A stretch of 64,000 bases of DNA, from contig BDDD01001602.1 in NCBI GenBank assembly GCA_001972305.1, forward strand, positions 62,001 through 126,000, given 5' to 3'. The stretch is from Cephalotus follicularis (Eukaryota; Streptophyta; Magnoliopsida; Oxalidales; Cephalotaceae). The notes below the pieces were generated by a model. That model saw nothing but the letters and a program-made list of their open reading frames with translations, searched no databases and was not told the DNA's origin. A program made the translations under genes and the position numbers. Positions within the stretch are counted from its first letter, which is position 1. The number at the start of each line of letters is the position of its first letter. Shown here piece by piece: positions 21,691 to 33,622 of this stretch.

Positions 21691-21921
21691 GAGACTCAGC
21701 TAGAGGCCGATATTAGGAGGATGGAGGCAGAGATGGAGTAGATAAGGGAGAGGAGCCATGAGATGGAGCATATGCATAAAGAGATAAGGGAAAGGACGCA
21801 TGGGATTGCCTGAATGCGGATAGAAATGGAAGATTTAAGGGATCCTGTGCATTGCTTGATTGGAGTAGACAATGATTCTACTCGGCTAGATACCACACAT
21901 GACCCACTGATAAACTTTTGA
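21691..21921 (+). pseudogene. coiled-coil coding relic of unknown origin
   Basis: One plus frame reads as a Glu/Arg/Met-rich helix (EADIRRMEAEME*IRERSHEM...) with heptad character, then a short non-helical tail DTTHDPLINF ending at TGA 21919-21921. Two in-frame stops (TAG near 21736, TGA near 21811) break it. Such tails occur at the C-terminus of some plant transposase-like (En/Spm-related) proteins, but I cannot assign it with confidence. An AT-rich, 3'-UTR-like stretch follows to 22188. Confidence 0.4.
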
Positions 21922-22354
21922 GAGCATAGTTAGACTTGTTTCTTTGTATTCACGATTTTTAAACAATATGTAGTTGTCATTAGTTTTTATATATTTAGGC
22001 TGAAATCGTTAGGCTATTGTGTTGATTGAATGTGTTATTGATACATATTTCTTGATATTTTGTTCTATTGTTACTCGCATTTGTTATTCGAATACAATTT
22101 CAATGAACATTGAGTGCATTGATTCTAGTTGGACTATTCTTAATGTTTGTTTCTATTTATGGGGTGGTCTTCATAATTTAAATAATTTTGTGAAAAGCCT
22201 AAAGGGGAGGTGTAACACTCGATGTTTTCATTAATGTGATGGTGTGTTTCCCGATGTAATCTACACCTTGAATTTATGAGAATCATGAGTTTCCTATCAT
22301 GTGTATTGAAACTTGCATGGAAAGATAAAGTGCAAAGTGTGGGAACAAGGGCGG

Positions 22355-22490
22355 GCAGCCGACTGCCAGAAGGAGACAGTCGACTGAACCCCCTGTAAGT
22401 GAACCAGCCGACTGCTGGGGGAAAGCAGCCGGCTGGGGAGAGTGTCAGCAGAAACAGCTGACTTCCGAGATAAGGCAACCGACTGCCACG
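22355..22490. repeat. CAGCCGACTG array, promoter-upstream block of S3
   Basis: About six copies of CAGYCGACTG or close variants precede the presumed promoter of S3. The same word fills the downstream block at 23030-23480. Confidence 0.8.
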
Positions 22491-23029
22491 TGGTCTGTCA
22501 GTCAAAAACGTGTTGAAATATCAAGATTTTGGAGGAGAGTTGACTGGAGAGATGTGTTGTTGAGCAGAGAAGTGGAGAGGGGCGATTTTCCTCCATAAAA
22601 ACACATCTCTTCTCCTCTTTGAAATAGTTTTCTTGAGAGAAACAAAGTGTGGGAAGAAAAGGGGAGAAGGTGAGTGTGTGACCAAGCCAAGTGCTTTGTT
22701 TTTGAACCGGGGACTTGGAAGCTCGGACTAGTGGGAGAACCGGACTTGTCAGAGTTGCTGGACAGGCTTGGGAACGTGGAATGCCTCGGATCCGGGACTT
22801 AAAGAGGTGGATTGCAATTCCTAACTTGGAATTCAAGGTAGGGGAAAGTTGTAATTGTGATTTAAGTTCCATCATAATAATGTTCATGGATGAAATGCAT
22901 GCAATATAGTGTGATATGAGCATGAATGTGTGTTGTGGTGATAGCGCTATGTGTTTTGAGTGGATTAAAGTGGATTAAAGTGGGTTGAACATGTGTATTT
23001 TCTACTGTTTTGGGGCACTGCCCGTAGGG

Positions 23030-23480
23030 CCAGCCGACTGTCCATGGAGGACAGCCGACTGCCCGAGGCTACCAGTCGACTGTTCAGTGAGAACAACCAA
23101 CTGCTCATGGGAAACAACTGGCTGTGCAAAAGAGCCAGTTGACTGTTCATGCTTTGTGATGAAGGATACCCCCTGCTGTTTGAGTAGCCGACTGCCAAGG
23201 GAAGGCAGCCGACTGTGGGTGGTACAGCAGACTGTCCACGTGTCACTCTACCCGGGTTTGCTGAGGTGGCATGCTGGGGCAAGTGACGAAGAAGGAACGT
23301 GTACTGTTCATGGACCAGTCGACTGCCAAGGAGGGCAGCTGACTGTTGAGGTAGGATAGCCAACTGCCAAGGAGGGCAGCCGACTGTTGTTTGAGGGCAG
23401 CTGACTGCCAATAGAGGACAACCGACTATTGAAGGAAAACAGCCGACTGTCAGTGAGAGACAGCCGACTGTTTGGGACTG
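23030..23480. repeat. CAGCCGACTG array, leader block of S3
   Basis: Roughly sixteen copies of CAGCCGACTG/CAGTCGACTG occur at irregular intervals, many followed by a short purine run such as GGAGG. They lie downstream of the putative leader donor at 22838. Confidence 0.85.
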
Positions 23481-23837
23481 TTTTGCATTGTGGCATATGT
23501 GTGCATCGTGTGCTGTGATGAACTGTGTTGTGAATTGGTTATTGATGATTGTGAAACGTTTTACCCTTTTGGAAGTGCAAACATGATTTATATAAATCAT
23601 TACTTTACGCGAAAATGTATGTTTTGAGTAAATATATATTTTTGAAAGATTGTGAAAATGGCTTCCAAAACATTGTGAACCGACAATTGTGACATTGTGA
23701 AAACGTGTTTGTTTTCAAGTATTTTATGTTTTATAACTTGCTTGGAAATGTTTTGATCGAATTGAATTGTTGATTGAGTAATCAACTGTTTCCAAAAATG
23801 TACTCCATTTTGGAAGTGAGTAAATGGTTTATTAAAA

Positions 23838-25318
23838 GGGTAAAATACAAAAAACCCCTTGAAGTTTAATCGTACTAACACTTACCCCCCTCAATTTTAT
23901 AATATTACAAAACCCCCCTTACCGTTTAACAAAAAACCCCCCTCCGTTCATATGCCGTTTGAAAAAGTGGTTTGATGTTAGAAAAATTAAAATAAATCTC
24001 AAAATAACCCTTTTCTTCCCCACAACAAAAACTCACTCTTCACCAAACACAACGCAAACTCTCCTTCGTACACCACACTCACAACCCACACCAGACCCGA
24101 CCTGCACTCAACCACCAAGCACACACGCACTAGACCAGCCATTGCATGCTCATCAGACCAGCTACGCACGCACAACCATCTTCTTCAGCAAACCCATAGT
24201 TGTTCCTCAACCCAGCTTCATCGCTTGCCACAAACCCAACTTCACCTCAAGCTCTTCCTCAACTCTCCTCATATCTCGCACCTCATATTGATCGACAGCC
24301 AACCCAACATCATCACACCACTAGTTTTTCACCATTGTTCCATTGACAGGAGCTTAAGACAAAGCTTGAAACCGTTGGTAATTTCTTTATCTCACAATTC
24401 TTGGTTCAAATATGGAAACTTTAAGATACCCATTGTGAACTGAAATTCAAATCATACCCATGGTGATGGTGCCGATTGGAGGCAGGGGCTGCGATGTTGC
24501 GTGGAGCTTGGGTCAAGTATGGGTTTTATTTTGTTTTGACGACGATGCATGCTAGAAGTGGTGGCCATTACCACTTGCTATCACCGCAACCACATCCATA
24601 AGCAAACCAACCACCCAAACAACCATCACCAATGTCACTCATCACAGCCACAGTGTTAAATAACCAGCAAACCAGTGACAAGTTCATTCCCATGGAAGAT
24701 CATTGTGCTCAGGGTAAGCTAGCTTCGACCATGAGGATTGTGCATCGAGCTAGGTAACTCTCTCAAGAACACCTGCAAACAACCAACCGGCCCAAGGTAC
24801 AGCCTGATTGTGTGGTGAGACCTCATGCCTGATGCCATACCGGTGCCCCAATGACTGCCAATCATAACCCTCTACAATGCCCACCAAGTGTTTGTAACAA
24901 TGCCTCAACCAACTACCATTACTCCAAATGCCAACCAACCTGTCGATGCCCTCCAAGGTTCTTTGATTGATTCATCGCATCCTCACACCATCAATGGCCA
25001 TAAATTTTTTAGATCTTCGCACTGAATATTCATTTTTAGAAGCTCCCTCCTCTACTAATTTCATGTCCTCCTCTGTCTCACTCTCTGGTGAGGAAGAAAG
25101 CAAAGATATCATAAGAATTCGACAGAAACAGTGAAACGATGGTATTTTAGGAATATCATAAAAATTTGAATTTATGTGAGGGTAATTTAGGAAAGTTAAA
25201 ATTATAACAGGATAATATAACGGTGTTAGTTTTTACAGGGGGTATTTGTAATAGTATAAAATTGAGGGGGGTAAATGTTAGTGAGATTAAACCTCAGGGG
25301 GGTTTTTGTATTTTACCC
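23838..25318. mobile_element. non-autonomous Mutator-like element (MULE)
   Basis: Terminal inverted repeats of about 85 bp begin GGGTAAAATACAAAAA at both ends (23838 onward; 25318 backward) and stay alignable through the C-rich segments. They are flanked by a perfect 9-bp duplication TTATTAAAA (23829-23837 and 25319-25327), which is diagnostic of the Mutator superfamily. The 1,481-bp element has no transposase. The interior is unlike its surroundings (C-rich around 24020-24250, mixed composition after 24450). I could not recognise a captured host exon, but a Pack-MULE cannot be excluded. It inserted into S3. Confidence 0.88.
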
Positions 25319-25733
25319 TTATTAAAATCATTACTATGGGGAAAAGTATGTTTTCCAAAAGGATTGTGAAAATGGTTTCAAGGGACTCAAAAACTGTTAT
25401 ACGAAGATGAGCATCTTCGCGTATTTGAATGTGGTTCCAATGACTTGTTCTACCTCTTAAAAATGTATTGCTTTCAAGTATTTTATGATACGCAAAAATT
25501 ACTTGAAAGGGGTTGAAACTAGGTTTCAAATGATTGTTACATATTTTGAATAAATATGTTTTGGCAAGTACTTCATTTTATATAAATTACTTGTTGACTG
25601 TTTTGAAAAGGATTGTTATATATTGACAAATATATATGTTGCAAGTATTTATATCTATAAATTACTTGAAATAAATTGAAGGGAAGCGCATCGTTGCAAG
25701 TATTTTATGAAGCATAATTTACTTGGGAAATGG

Positions 25734-25734
<1 letters not shown>

Positions 25735-25769
<35 letters not shown>
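25735..25769. repeat. (TA)n(TG)n microsatellite
   Basis: A TA run passes directly into a TG run within S3. Confidence 0.9.
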
Positions 25770-25982
25770 TTTAAGTATTTATACTTTTGAACATTTTGGA
25801 AATGAACTGCAACGTATTGAACGATATGTTGTGATCAAGTAATTATTTTATAAATTGCTTGAGCTGGATTGTGTGTGCTGTGATTGCACTGTGCTATTGT
25901 TGTGAGTGTACTGTTATCGTGACTGTGACTATTGTTGGTACTTAGCCGCTGTGATAGTATCGCTTACTGTGTCCTGACTGTT

Positions 25983-26086
25983 GTTACTTAGCCGCCGCGC
26001 TAGTAACGTGGATGTTATTGGATTGATTGTGTTTGAGTGTTGCCGCTAGCGGGGTAATGTTGGTACTTAGCCGCCGTGCTAGTATC
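25983..26086 (+). other. hairpins with loop CGCCGY in S3
   Basis: GTTAC.TAGC (25983-25992) pairs with GCTAGTAAC (25999-26007) around CGCCGC, with one bulged T. GGTAC.TAGC (26062-26071) pairs with GCTAGTATC (26078-26086) around CGCCGT, where a T-A pair has become G-T. Between them lies the perfect palindrome CCGCTAGCGG (26043-26052). Weaker relatives occur near 25935 and 26110-26185. The loop and inner TAGC/GCTA are shared with the G3 LTR at 44462-44544. Confidence 0.7.
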
Positions 26087-26946
26087 GTGAGTGTTGCCGT
26101 TAGCAGGGTAGTGTTGGTACTTGCCATCGTGCTTGTATCGTATTGTGTTCCGAGTGTTGTTACTCGCCGTCGTGCCAGTAATGGAGACAATTGTTTGCAT
26201 TGAGTGTATTGCTTGTCTGATATGACATGCCTGATTGATATGAGTGTTGCCCTATGTGGCGTGACTGATTGGTTGACTGTTTGACAGTGTTGGACTGAGT
26301 TGTCCTTTGTGGCTTTATTGACTGGATCGAATTGATGGGTCCTTAGGGACCTGAGGCTTGGTTGATTGCTTGTGTGGTGACTGGTCCCTTGTGGACATCA
26401 CTGTTGTTTGTGTCGGTGTAGCCTGGTCGGGTTACACATGTGCTGTGATATGCATATATAGAGCATATATGTATATACTGTTGTACATACCGTACTGCAT
26501 CATTTTGCATTCATACATGACATGTATTATCTTTGACCCTGAATTACTCTTATACTTAGCTGAGTGAGGACAAAGGCTGGCCCCTTACAATTTCAGATTG
26601 ATTTCAGGTTGATGCAGTGGATTGTTACCGTTGAGCTCTGGGGAGCAAAGTGGAGTTTTATGTTATTTCTACTTTTGAGAAACACTGTTGGATCATTGTA
26701 ATAAATGAATTGATGTACTGATGAATATTGTTCACGCTCCATTTGAGGGCAGTTAACTTTGATGATGTTTACTGTTGTAGCATGTAGAATGGGATGCATG
26801 TTACGTTTTACTTTCGGCTTATATTTAAATGCTTCCGCAAGATGTTAATGGTATTGGAATGTTTTAAATTTATGGTAAATTGCATAAGCAGGATTTATAT
26901 GTTGATTGCCACCACTGTATATGTTGTTGTGAAATGGGGTGTGACA

Positions 26947-28022
26947 GTAGGTGAATAGGCTTTTTAAATTATTTACTCAAAACTAAAATAAAGAACACAC
27001 AAGCAATTACAAAAAATCAACCAAACACAAATGCACAAAATAAAAGAGTAAAGGTAAGAGAGTGCAAACAATTTTACAGTGGTTCGGCCCAAATCATGCC
27101 TACGTTCACTCCTCAAGATCTTCTCTTGAGTTTCCACTAGAATGCCAACAAACTTGCCTTACAAGCTTGAATCTCCAACCGAGAAACAAGAACCAAGCTC
27201 CAACCGAGTTTTACAACTTCAAGTTCCAACCGAACTTGAGATATAATGCTATAGAAAACCTCTCTAGACTTTTACAATGATATGAAAGTGTTTATGAGTT
27301 ACAAATTCAAAGAGAATTTGTTTACAATTAAAGTTTGTTTACAATTAAAGCACAAGAGAGTTACAAAGCTTTATGATAAGAATGTAGAGATAAACTTTGA
27401 TAGAACCTGATTTTCTTGAGGATTTGATCTTTGGGAGGCTTAGGATGATTGTTTCATCCATGGAAATGATCTTCAAACTTCTTTTTATACTTGGGGACTT
27501 GTAATAGCTGTTTGGGATGATAATCAATGAGTTCCAATGGTTATTTTTGAACTAAAAAACCCTTTTCCCGTCAAACTAGTCGCCTACCCATCAGCTGCCT
27601 ATCAGCTACAATTTAAAACAAAACATTTAAAGGTCAATAGCTGATGACTTAGTCGATGTCTAGTAGACTATTAGTCGGCTAATCTAAAAATAAAAGAGGT
27701 GTGATTATTGACAAATATTGGCAGAGACTTATAGCTGATAGAAACTTACATGGTAACTGATGGCTAGTCAACTATCAGTTGACTACCAACGAGCTATCAC
27801 TGCTGAAAACAGATATACTCACAAGGCATATTTTCCGATGCTTTAGCCAATCATTTTAAACACCTGCAAGAACTTATAAAAACATCTTTTAAGCACATTT
27901 TAACACATTTATAGAATTGATCAAAACACATCACATTCACAACACAATTTGGACAATTCACAACATATTTTGTCAATCATCGAAATATAGTTAAACATTG
28001 TATGTGGAGGCAAAGGCCAACA
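26947..28022 (-). mobile_element. C1 3' LTR (main part)
   Basis: On the minus strand the LTR starts TGTTGGCC at 28022 and runs to 26947, where S3 interrupts it. The last ~22 bp appear at 22189-22210. It matches the truncated 5' LTR at 33305-33622 closely (the tract around 26975-27250). A TATA-like AAGTATAAAAAG lies near 27490. TAGTCGACTA-type words occur at 27575-27800. Its own length would be about 1.1 kb. Confidence 0.75.
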
Positions 28023-28038
28023 ATCTCCCCATTTTTAA
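28023..28038 (-). other. C1 polypurine tract
   Basis: The minus strand reads TTAAAAATGGGGAGAT directly before the LTR start TGTTGG. A second, longer purine tract AAAAAGGGGGAGAAAA lies further upstream at about 28079-28097, as is common in SIRE-like elements. Confidence 0.65.
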
Positions 28039-29640
28039 TTATTGACAAAATATGACAAAGATTAAACCATAATCATAATTTTCTCCCCCTTTTTGTCATT
28101 CAACAAAAAGTGAAAACAATATAAGCACTAATGCAATATCAATAGATATGACAAAATCATTAAAAATCAACCATGTATATCTCAATTAAGAACATAACTA
28201 ATTTTCCCTTTTTGTCATTTAACAAAGTTGCTCCCCCAATCAAAAAACTTATAAGATACACTAAACATAATCCTCAAGATATGAAGTTATGAAAAACTCC
28301 CCCTTTATATATGCAAGAAATCAAACCATTTAAAGCATATACTTTCCTTAAAAAAATGAATCAAATGATTTTAAGAATATTAAGTTCATCCCAATAGAAA
28401 TTTTAAGCTAGTTGTATGCATATTATATATCAAATAGCATAGCTTGATACGAAAAAAATCAAATATAATATTTCTCCAACAATAAAGAAATCATCATAAG
28501 CATACAAAAGTGACAAAATATAAGAACCTCAATAGTTCAAGACATATTATCAAATAATAGCATATATTCATGATGTATGCCTCAAATAAAATCATCATAG
28601 TCAAAAAAAAAAAAATCATTATTTGATATCTCATAAGATTTTTATGTAGCAAATAATACTTACTATCTATGCTCCCCCTTAACATGAGCATACTTTAATG
28701 ATGAATTACCAAACTTGAGTTGATATGAGCTTTATGCACTTCTTGATTAAAGTTCGTCAAGCTCCCTTGATGAATCAATTGAGTCATGATTAATGACTCC
28801 ATGAAGTATGAGAATCTTATTAAATTTTCATGGTACATATATCATCACACACTTCTTTTCAAGAAGTAAAATTAAATTCATCAAGTATAATATAAATGTA
28901 AATCATTAAGTTCATATCCATAATCAATTATCAATGTGTGAAAGATGTATTGAATCTTGAAGATTTTGTGGTTGGGGGAGAATGAGAGAATGGTGTTGAG
29001 ATCAAACATAATCCCCTGAAAACCCCAGATTAGTCGACTAATAGTCCACTAAATTATGCAGATATAAACTTTTGACAGAAAAGATATGAACTTTGATGAA
29101 TTAAAACACTCAAAAGATGAGTTTTAACATATAATCATCTACCATGAATTACTAGAGATTGTAAATATGAGCTAGTAGATGTAATTAAGGCCAAACACAA
29201 ACATATATGAATGTGGCATGAAATTTTAAAAAATTCTTGTAAAAGACATTTTTATGCAAATAAACATAGCTAAACATAGCAATCAAGCATCCATATAAGC
29301 ATTCATAGCATAAATTATGCAAGAGACAAACTTACATCTCTTCTCAAAGTACAATACCTATTAGTAAGTTCAAGAATCAAACTTATAAATATTACCAAAA
29401 AAAATAACATTGTCCAATCAATTTACATATTTTATTACTATCATCAAAATCAAACACAAACAAAGATGCCATTAAAAAAAACAAATGCAACTAATATAAA
29501 GACATTATTGATTACCATTGTTTCCAATTGTTACCAAGACTTGTTGCAAAAACCTCAAGTATCACAAAAACTTCTTTCGAATACTTCCTTTTGCATTGCT
29601 CCAAGCATTGTGTGAACACTTACTAAAATTCAAGTTTAGA
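28039..29640 (-). mobile_element. C1 3' non-coding internal region
   Basis: AT-rich and without a convincing coding frame. The 28060-28720 part matches C0. It contains repeated purine-tract motifs seen on the plus strand as CTCCCCC, a perfect dyad TTAGTCGACTAA near 29032 and an A-run near 28604. The junction to gag near 29640 marks a deletion that removed protease, integrase, RT and RNase H. Confidence 0.6.
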
Positions 29641-29663
29641 TTTGTTCCCCTAGCATTCTTGGG

Positions 29664-30399
29664 TCATTGAAGATTAGTAACAATGATTCCCTTTGGAACC
29701 CAAATTTGTTTAATACTAGAAGCCTGAGAGTGTAGGTATGTGAGTATGAGATGCATTCCTAAGAAAATAAGTGTTTGCAGAGTCGCCAACTTTATGACAA
29801 TAATAACAAGTGGGACGTGGTGTAGTATGCATTCGAGAAACAACACTTTCAGTAAAAGTAACTTTCTTTGCAGAAATCACTTTCTTTAGAGAAACATCAT
29901 TTTTGGGTACATAGCCAATACCAGTTTTGTCAAAATAAGGTTTTTGAGTAGTAAGTATCTCATCAAGTTTCTTACTACCTAAAGAAAACATGTTAAAAGA
30001 TTCTTCTAAGCCTAGGTTTTTCTTTTTCAACAATTCAACTTCATTTTCAAGATTTTTATCTACATAAGAAATAGAAGTTTGTTTTCCTTCTAGTGACACA
30101 AGTTGTTCATTTAATGACATATTCTCAATTTTCAAAACTTCAATTTCCTTAGCAAATAAAGTCTTTTCATTTTGAACATTTATAACTAGTTTGTGAAAGG
30201 ATGAGACTTTTGTGCATTCCATTTTAAACCCAAGGTGACAACTTCCTCGATTACCGCTAAGCAAAGGTTAACAACTTGCTCGATGACTTCCTCATCGGTA
30301 GATTCGTCATCACACAAGTGGTAAGAGTTTAAGGATTTCTTTTTTAAGAGCTTTTCCTCATGCAACATGAGTGATTCGAGTAAGTCCTCCATCTCCAAG
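29664..30399 (-). pseudogene. gag: C1 gag, C-terminal part
   Basis: Minus-strand frames encode an acidic/Leu-rich segment (LHLEMEDLLESLMLHEEKLLKKKS), a Lys/Glu-rich coiled coil (NVQNEKTLFAKEIEVLKIENMSL) and the remains of a zinc knuckle, CYYCHKVGDSANTYF, in which the His and last Cys of CX2CX4HX4C are lost. The segment KQIWVPKGI near the end is the usual copia sequence after the knuckle. At least one frameshift lies near 30190-30260. S2 separates it from the N-terminal part at 32638-33284. Confidence 0.75.
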
Positions 30400-32632
30400 T
30401 GTAACACCCCGCGCCCGCAGGGCGGACACGTGACATTACTCTCAATCCAATATACAATACAATGGTCGGGACTAGCAATATAAAAATGCGGAAAACTTTA
30501 AAACTTTGCAAAACATATCATCTGCGGAAGATACAATACACTGATCCATACATACGATGCAATACAATACAAATCCTTTACAATACAAGTCTTTTACAGT
30601 ACATTATCAATCTTTCAATACAGTATTACAATGCAATACATTTCCATCCTTCACTACAATATCTTTATCAGCTTCGAGATACCCAAGAAGTCGTACGGTC
30701 AACGGGTCTTCAGTCCTTTTGTCCACTGCTACCTGCCGCCCAACCTATGCCGCACACAAAGGTACAACACAGCCCCACCCCGAAGGATGGGGTTAGCCAC
30801 ACTGGCTAAGCAGAAACCCCATGCAACATGTATGCATGTACAATGTGCAGTATCGGTGAAAATTTATACAATAACAATGTGCGGTGTACAATATCAATGC
30901 ATGACATGGCAAAAGTACATGTACAATTGGCGATCAGACTATCCGTATGACAGTGGCCCAACAGAGCATACGGATAGGATCTATAATAGTCAATCAATGG
31001 CAGACACTCAATGGTGGTGTATGAAACACTCAATCAATCAATCAATATCCTATAGAGCATGCGACCGGGTCAATACAATGTCAATCGGTTAGCGGTGATC
31101 AATCCCAGTCAGCAAGACAATACAATAAAAGAAACGGTCGACGGAATAGGTGGACAAGGTCAACCTAACATGCCGATGTAAACCACAAGGTCGCTCTATA
31201 GGATCCATACAATACAATCAATCATTCAATCGAGTCAATACAACATTAAGTAAAGTCAATAAGAAGTGGTGTCTAATGGAGAAATGGGAACGTGCGTCCA
31301 TCTTACCGACTTAGAGTCACAACAACACTCACGACTCAAACAATCGATCAATGTATCAATACAACATCGAAGCAAGGCCAATAAATGGTGGTGCCTAATG
31401 GAGGGATGGCAACGTGCGTCCATTTTACTGACTTAGACTCACAACAACACTCACAACTCAAGCAATCAATCAGTCAGTACAATCATTAAAACTGTTTTCA
31501 AACACTTGAACACCTCAAGTGAGGCTCTAATCAAGTGGCAATGTGAAAAGAAGTTGAAAACCATCTTTAAAACAGTTAAAAACTCCTTTCAGTACATTAG
31601 GCGTCGATGTCTTTGGTGAAAGACATCGACTCCTCTTTAAAACGATGGAAAGACGTTGATGTCTTTCAAAGACATCGATGTCTTTCCCTATTTGTATAGA
31701 GATCTGGCCGAAGACGTAGATGTCCTTAGAGAAAGGCGTCGAAGTCTTTCAATAAAAATAGCATGAGAATGCGCATCGATGTTCGGCATCGATGTCTTTC
31801 CAGGGGAGAGACATCTCGAGACAAAGACGTCGACGCCTTTGAAAGACGTCGATGTCTTTGCTGCAAAATCAAGGATAAAGCACTCAGATGAGAAAGACAT
31901 CGAGGTCTTTGGGCTAAGGGTCGATGTCTTTTCCGGGCAAAGTCGATTTTTATGCAGAAAAATGGCAAATCTCAAGTTAAAATCCAATTTAAAGCCATTC
32001 TTTGAAAACCAAAGTTTACAATCAATCATTTGAGGTTAGTAAGACTAGTTACAACCTTCCAAATTCAATTTCAATCCTTTAATCAACAATTTAGGTCAAG
32101 GGTTTGCTACAAACCCTAAGAACCCCAATTCACTCAATTCAATCATTCAATCAGTCATTCAATCAATACAATCAATCATTCAACGAATACAAGAGGCAGG
32201 CAATTCAAGTAAGAAGTCCTACCTATCACTGAAGCTTCAAAGTTGAGCTTCCAAACTCTCAATCGGCTGCTATGTCACTCAATCACCAATCCACTACTTA
32301 CAATCGTTGTCCTTGTCGATGGAGATGCAATCCGGGGCTGCAATGGTGGAAGATGGAGGCTGCTCAAGAAGAGAGAGAGAGAGAGGGAGAAGGATAGAGA
32401 GAGAAGAAGAATGAGAAATATGAGAGAAAGGAGAGAAAGAATTGACTTAAATAGTCGATTCGGTCAACTCTCCGAAACTCTGCCCAAAATCCCGACTATA
32501 CATGCATGTGATCAAAACAATATCAATAGGTATAAGAATACCTCAATTCAAAACAGTTCAGTACGGTCCAATATGGCACAATACTGTACGATGTATGCAT
32601 GAATAGTACAAAAGGGAATTCGGGTCGTCACA
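30400..32632 (-). mobile_element. S2: solo LTR of the G1 family in C1 gag
   Basis: On the minus strand it starts TGTGACGACCCG (32632) and ends GGGGTGTTACA (30400), 2,233 bp, with perfect TSDs CCAAG (30395-30399 and 32633-32637). It matches the G1 3' LTR along its length. A donor-like ATAG|GTAGGA is at 32221. The GACGTCGATGTC array (31590-31945) and the competing helices (about 30775-30825) are present. Its intact ends make it the best guide to the complete G1-family LTR. Confidence 0.9.
31590..31945. repeat. AAAGACGTCGACGTCTTT-like array (S2)
   Basis: About a dozen copies of a word around GACRTCGAYGTC, many with AAA/TTT flanks, at irregular spacing. This matches the arrays in both G1 LTRs. 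Confidence 0.8.
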
Positions 32633-32637
32633 CCAAG

Positions 32638-33284
32638 GTCTTCAAACCCTTTGATTCTTCTATTGTCGTGACCTTTGGTTCACATTCGTCATTCAATCAT
32701 CCATGTAGTTTCTGAACAACCTCATCTTTTTCAAAAACTTTGTCAAGACCAAGTAGACCATTAATGATATCAAGTAATCTATTTTATACACTTTTAATGG
32801 ATTCGTAAGGTCTTATTTTAAAGAGCTCATACTATCTATTTAACATGGCAAATTTAGCATTTTTAACTTGTTTTGGTACCCTCATGAATGAGTATAAGCG
32901 AATTCCATACATCATGTGTCAAAGAACATCTTCTAACAATATTATATTCATTTTTGCCTAAAGCAACCAAAAGTATATTAAGAGATTTATTATCAATGGT
33001 TTGTCTTTTGAAATCTTCCTCATCATATTCAGATTCTAGATTAGGAATTAAGTTACCATTTTCTTTTCTCCTATCAGGAATATGAGGACCATTTTTAACA
33101 CTAAACCAATTTTTATAATCTCTAGATTTGAGATAAATTTCCATTCTAGATTATCAATACGAAAAATCTTCATCATTGAAAAATGGAACCATAAACACGG
33201 TGACATTAACATGATGTCTAGAGATGTTTTGGATTGTCATGATCTTACTCTAAGGATGTTAAGCCTTTAAACTATTGAGACTAA
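32638..33284 (-). pseudogene. gag: C1 gag, N-terminal part
   Basis: The frame 32863-33144 carries MEIYLKSRDYKNWFSVKNGP, then RQTIDNKSLNILLVALGKNEY and HDVWNSL, motifs of the UBN2-like Gag of SIRE/copia elements. It lies just inside the PBS. No full-length frame remains. Towards 32640 the reading continues with stops up to the S2 insertion. Confidence 0.75.
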
Positions 33285-33297
33285 GGCTTTGATACCA
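33285..33297 (-). other. C1 primer-binding site
   Basis: Minus strand TGGTATCAAAGCC, two bases after the LTR end TTTTAACA. It matches an initiator tRNA-Met type PBS. Confidence 0.8.
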
Positions 33298-33299
33298 AT

Positions 33300-33622
33300 T
33301 GTTAAAACCCTGGGGGGTGGGGGAGGGGGAGTAGGATTTTTAAATAATTTACCCAAAACTAAAACAAACAACACACAAGTAATTACAAATAATCAACCAA
33401 ACACAAATGCACAAAATAATAGAGTAAAGATAAGAGAGTGCAAACAATTTTATAGTGGTTCAACCCAAACCGTGACTACGTCCACTATTGAAGATCTCCT
33501 CTTGAGTTCCCACTAGAATGGCAACAACCTTGCCTCACAAGCTTGAATCTCCAACCGAGAAACAAGAACCAAGCTCCAACCGAGCTTTACAACTTCAAGT
33601 TCCAACCAAACTTGAGATATAA
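33300..33622 (-). mobile_element. C1 5' LTR, truncated
   Basis: Matches the C1 3' LTR at 26955-27252. It is interrupted at 33622/33623 by the start of another LTR. A G-rich run (33312-33330) lies near its end. Confidence 0.75.

Larger units (their letters stand above)
22211..26946 (+). mobile_element. S3: solo gypsy LTR, split by a MULE
   Basis: Runs TGTAACACTCG (22211) to GGGTGTGACA (26946); without the MULE it is about 3.25 kb. Flanks GGAGG (22206-22210) and GTAGG (26947-26951) may be a mutated TSD, and the flanking bases fit the terminus of the C1 copia LTR. It holds CAGCCGACTG words in two blocks (22355-22490 and 23030-23480), a TATA-like CCATAAAAAC near 22595, a donor-like CAAG|GTAGGGG at 22838, hairpins at 25983-26086 and a TTAGCT...GGCTGG motif near 26555. 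Confidence 0.75.
22189..33622 (-). mobile_element. C1: SIRE-like Ty1/copia element, pol deleted, with nested LTRs
   Basis: Minus-strand order from the right: truncated 5' LTR (33300-33622), PBS (33285-33297), gag in two pieces (32638-33284 and 29664-30399, split by S2), a deletion removing pol, a 3' non-coding region (28039-29640), PPT (28023-28038) and 3' LTR (26947-28022 plus the end at 22189-22210, split by S3). PBS, LTR ends (TGTTGG... and ...ACA) and gag place it in Ty1/copia. A diverged copy of its 3' end is C0. Confidence 0.78.

Noticed and set aside
23959-24291. Pro/Thr/Ser-rich open frame inside the MULE
   Set aside because: Low complexity and no domain. I kept the possibility of captured host sequence as a finding but do not call a gene.
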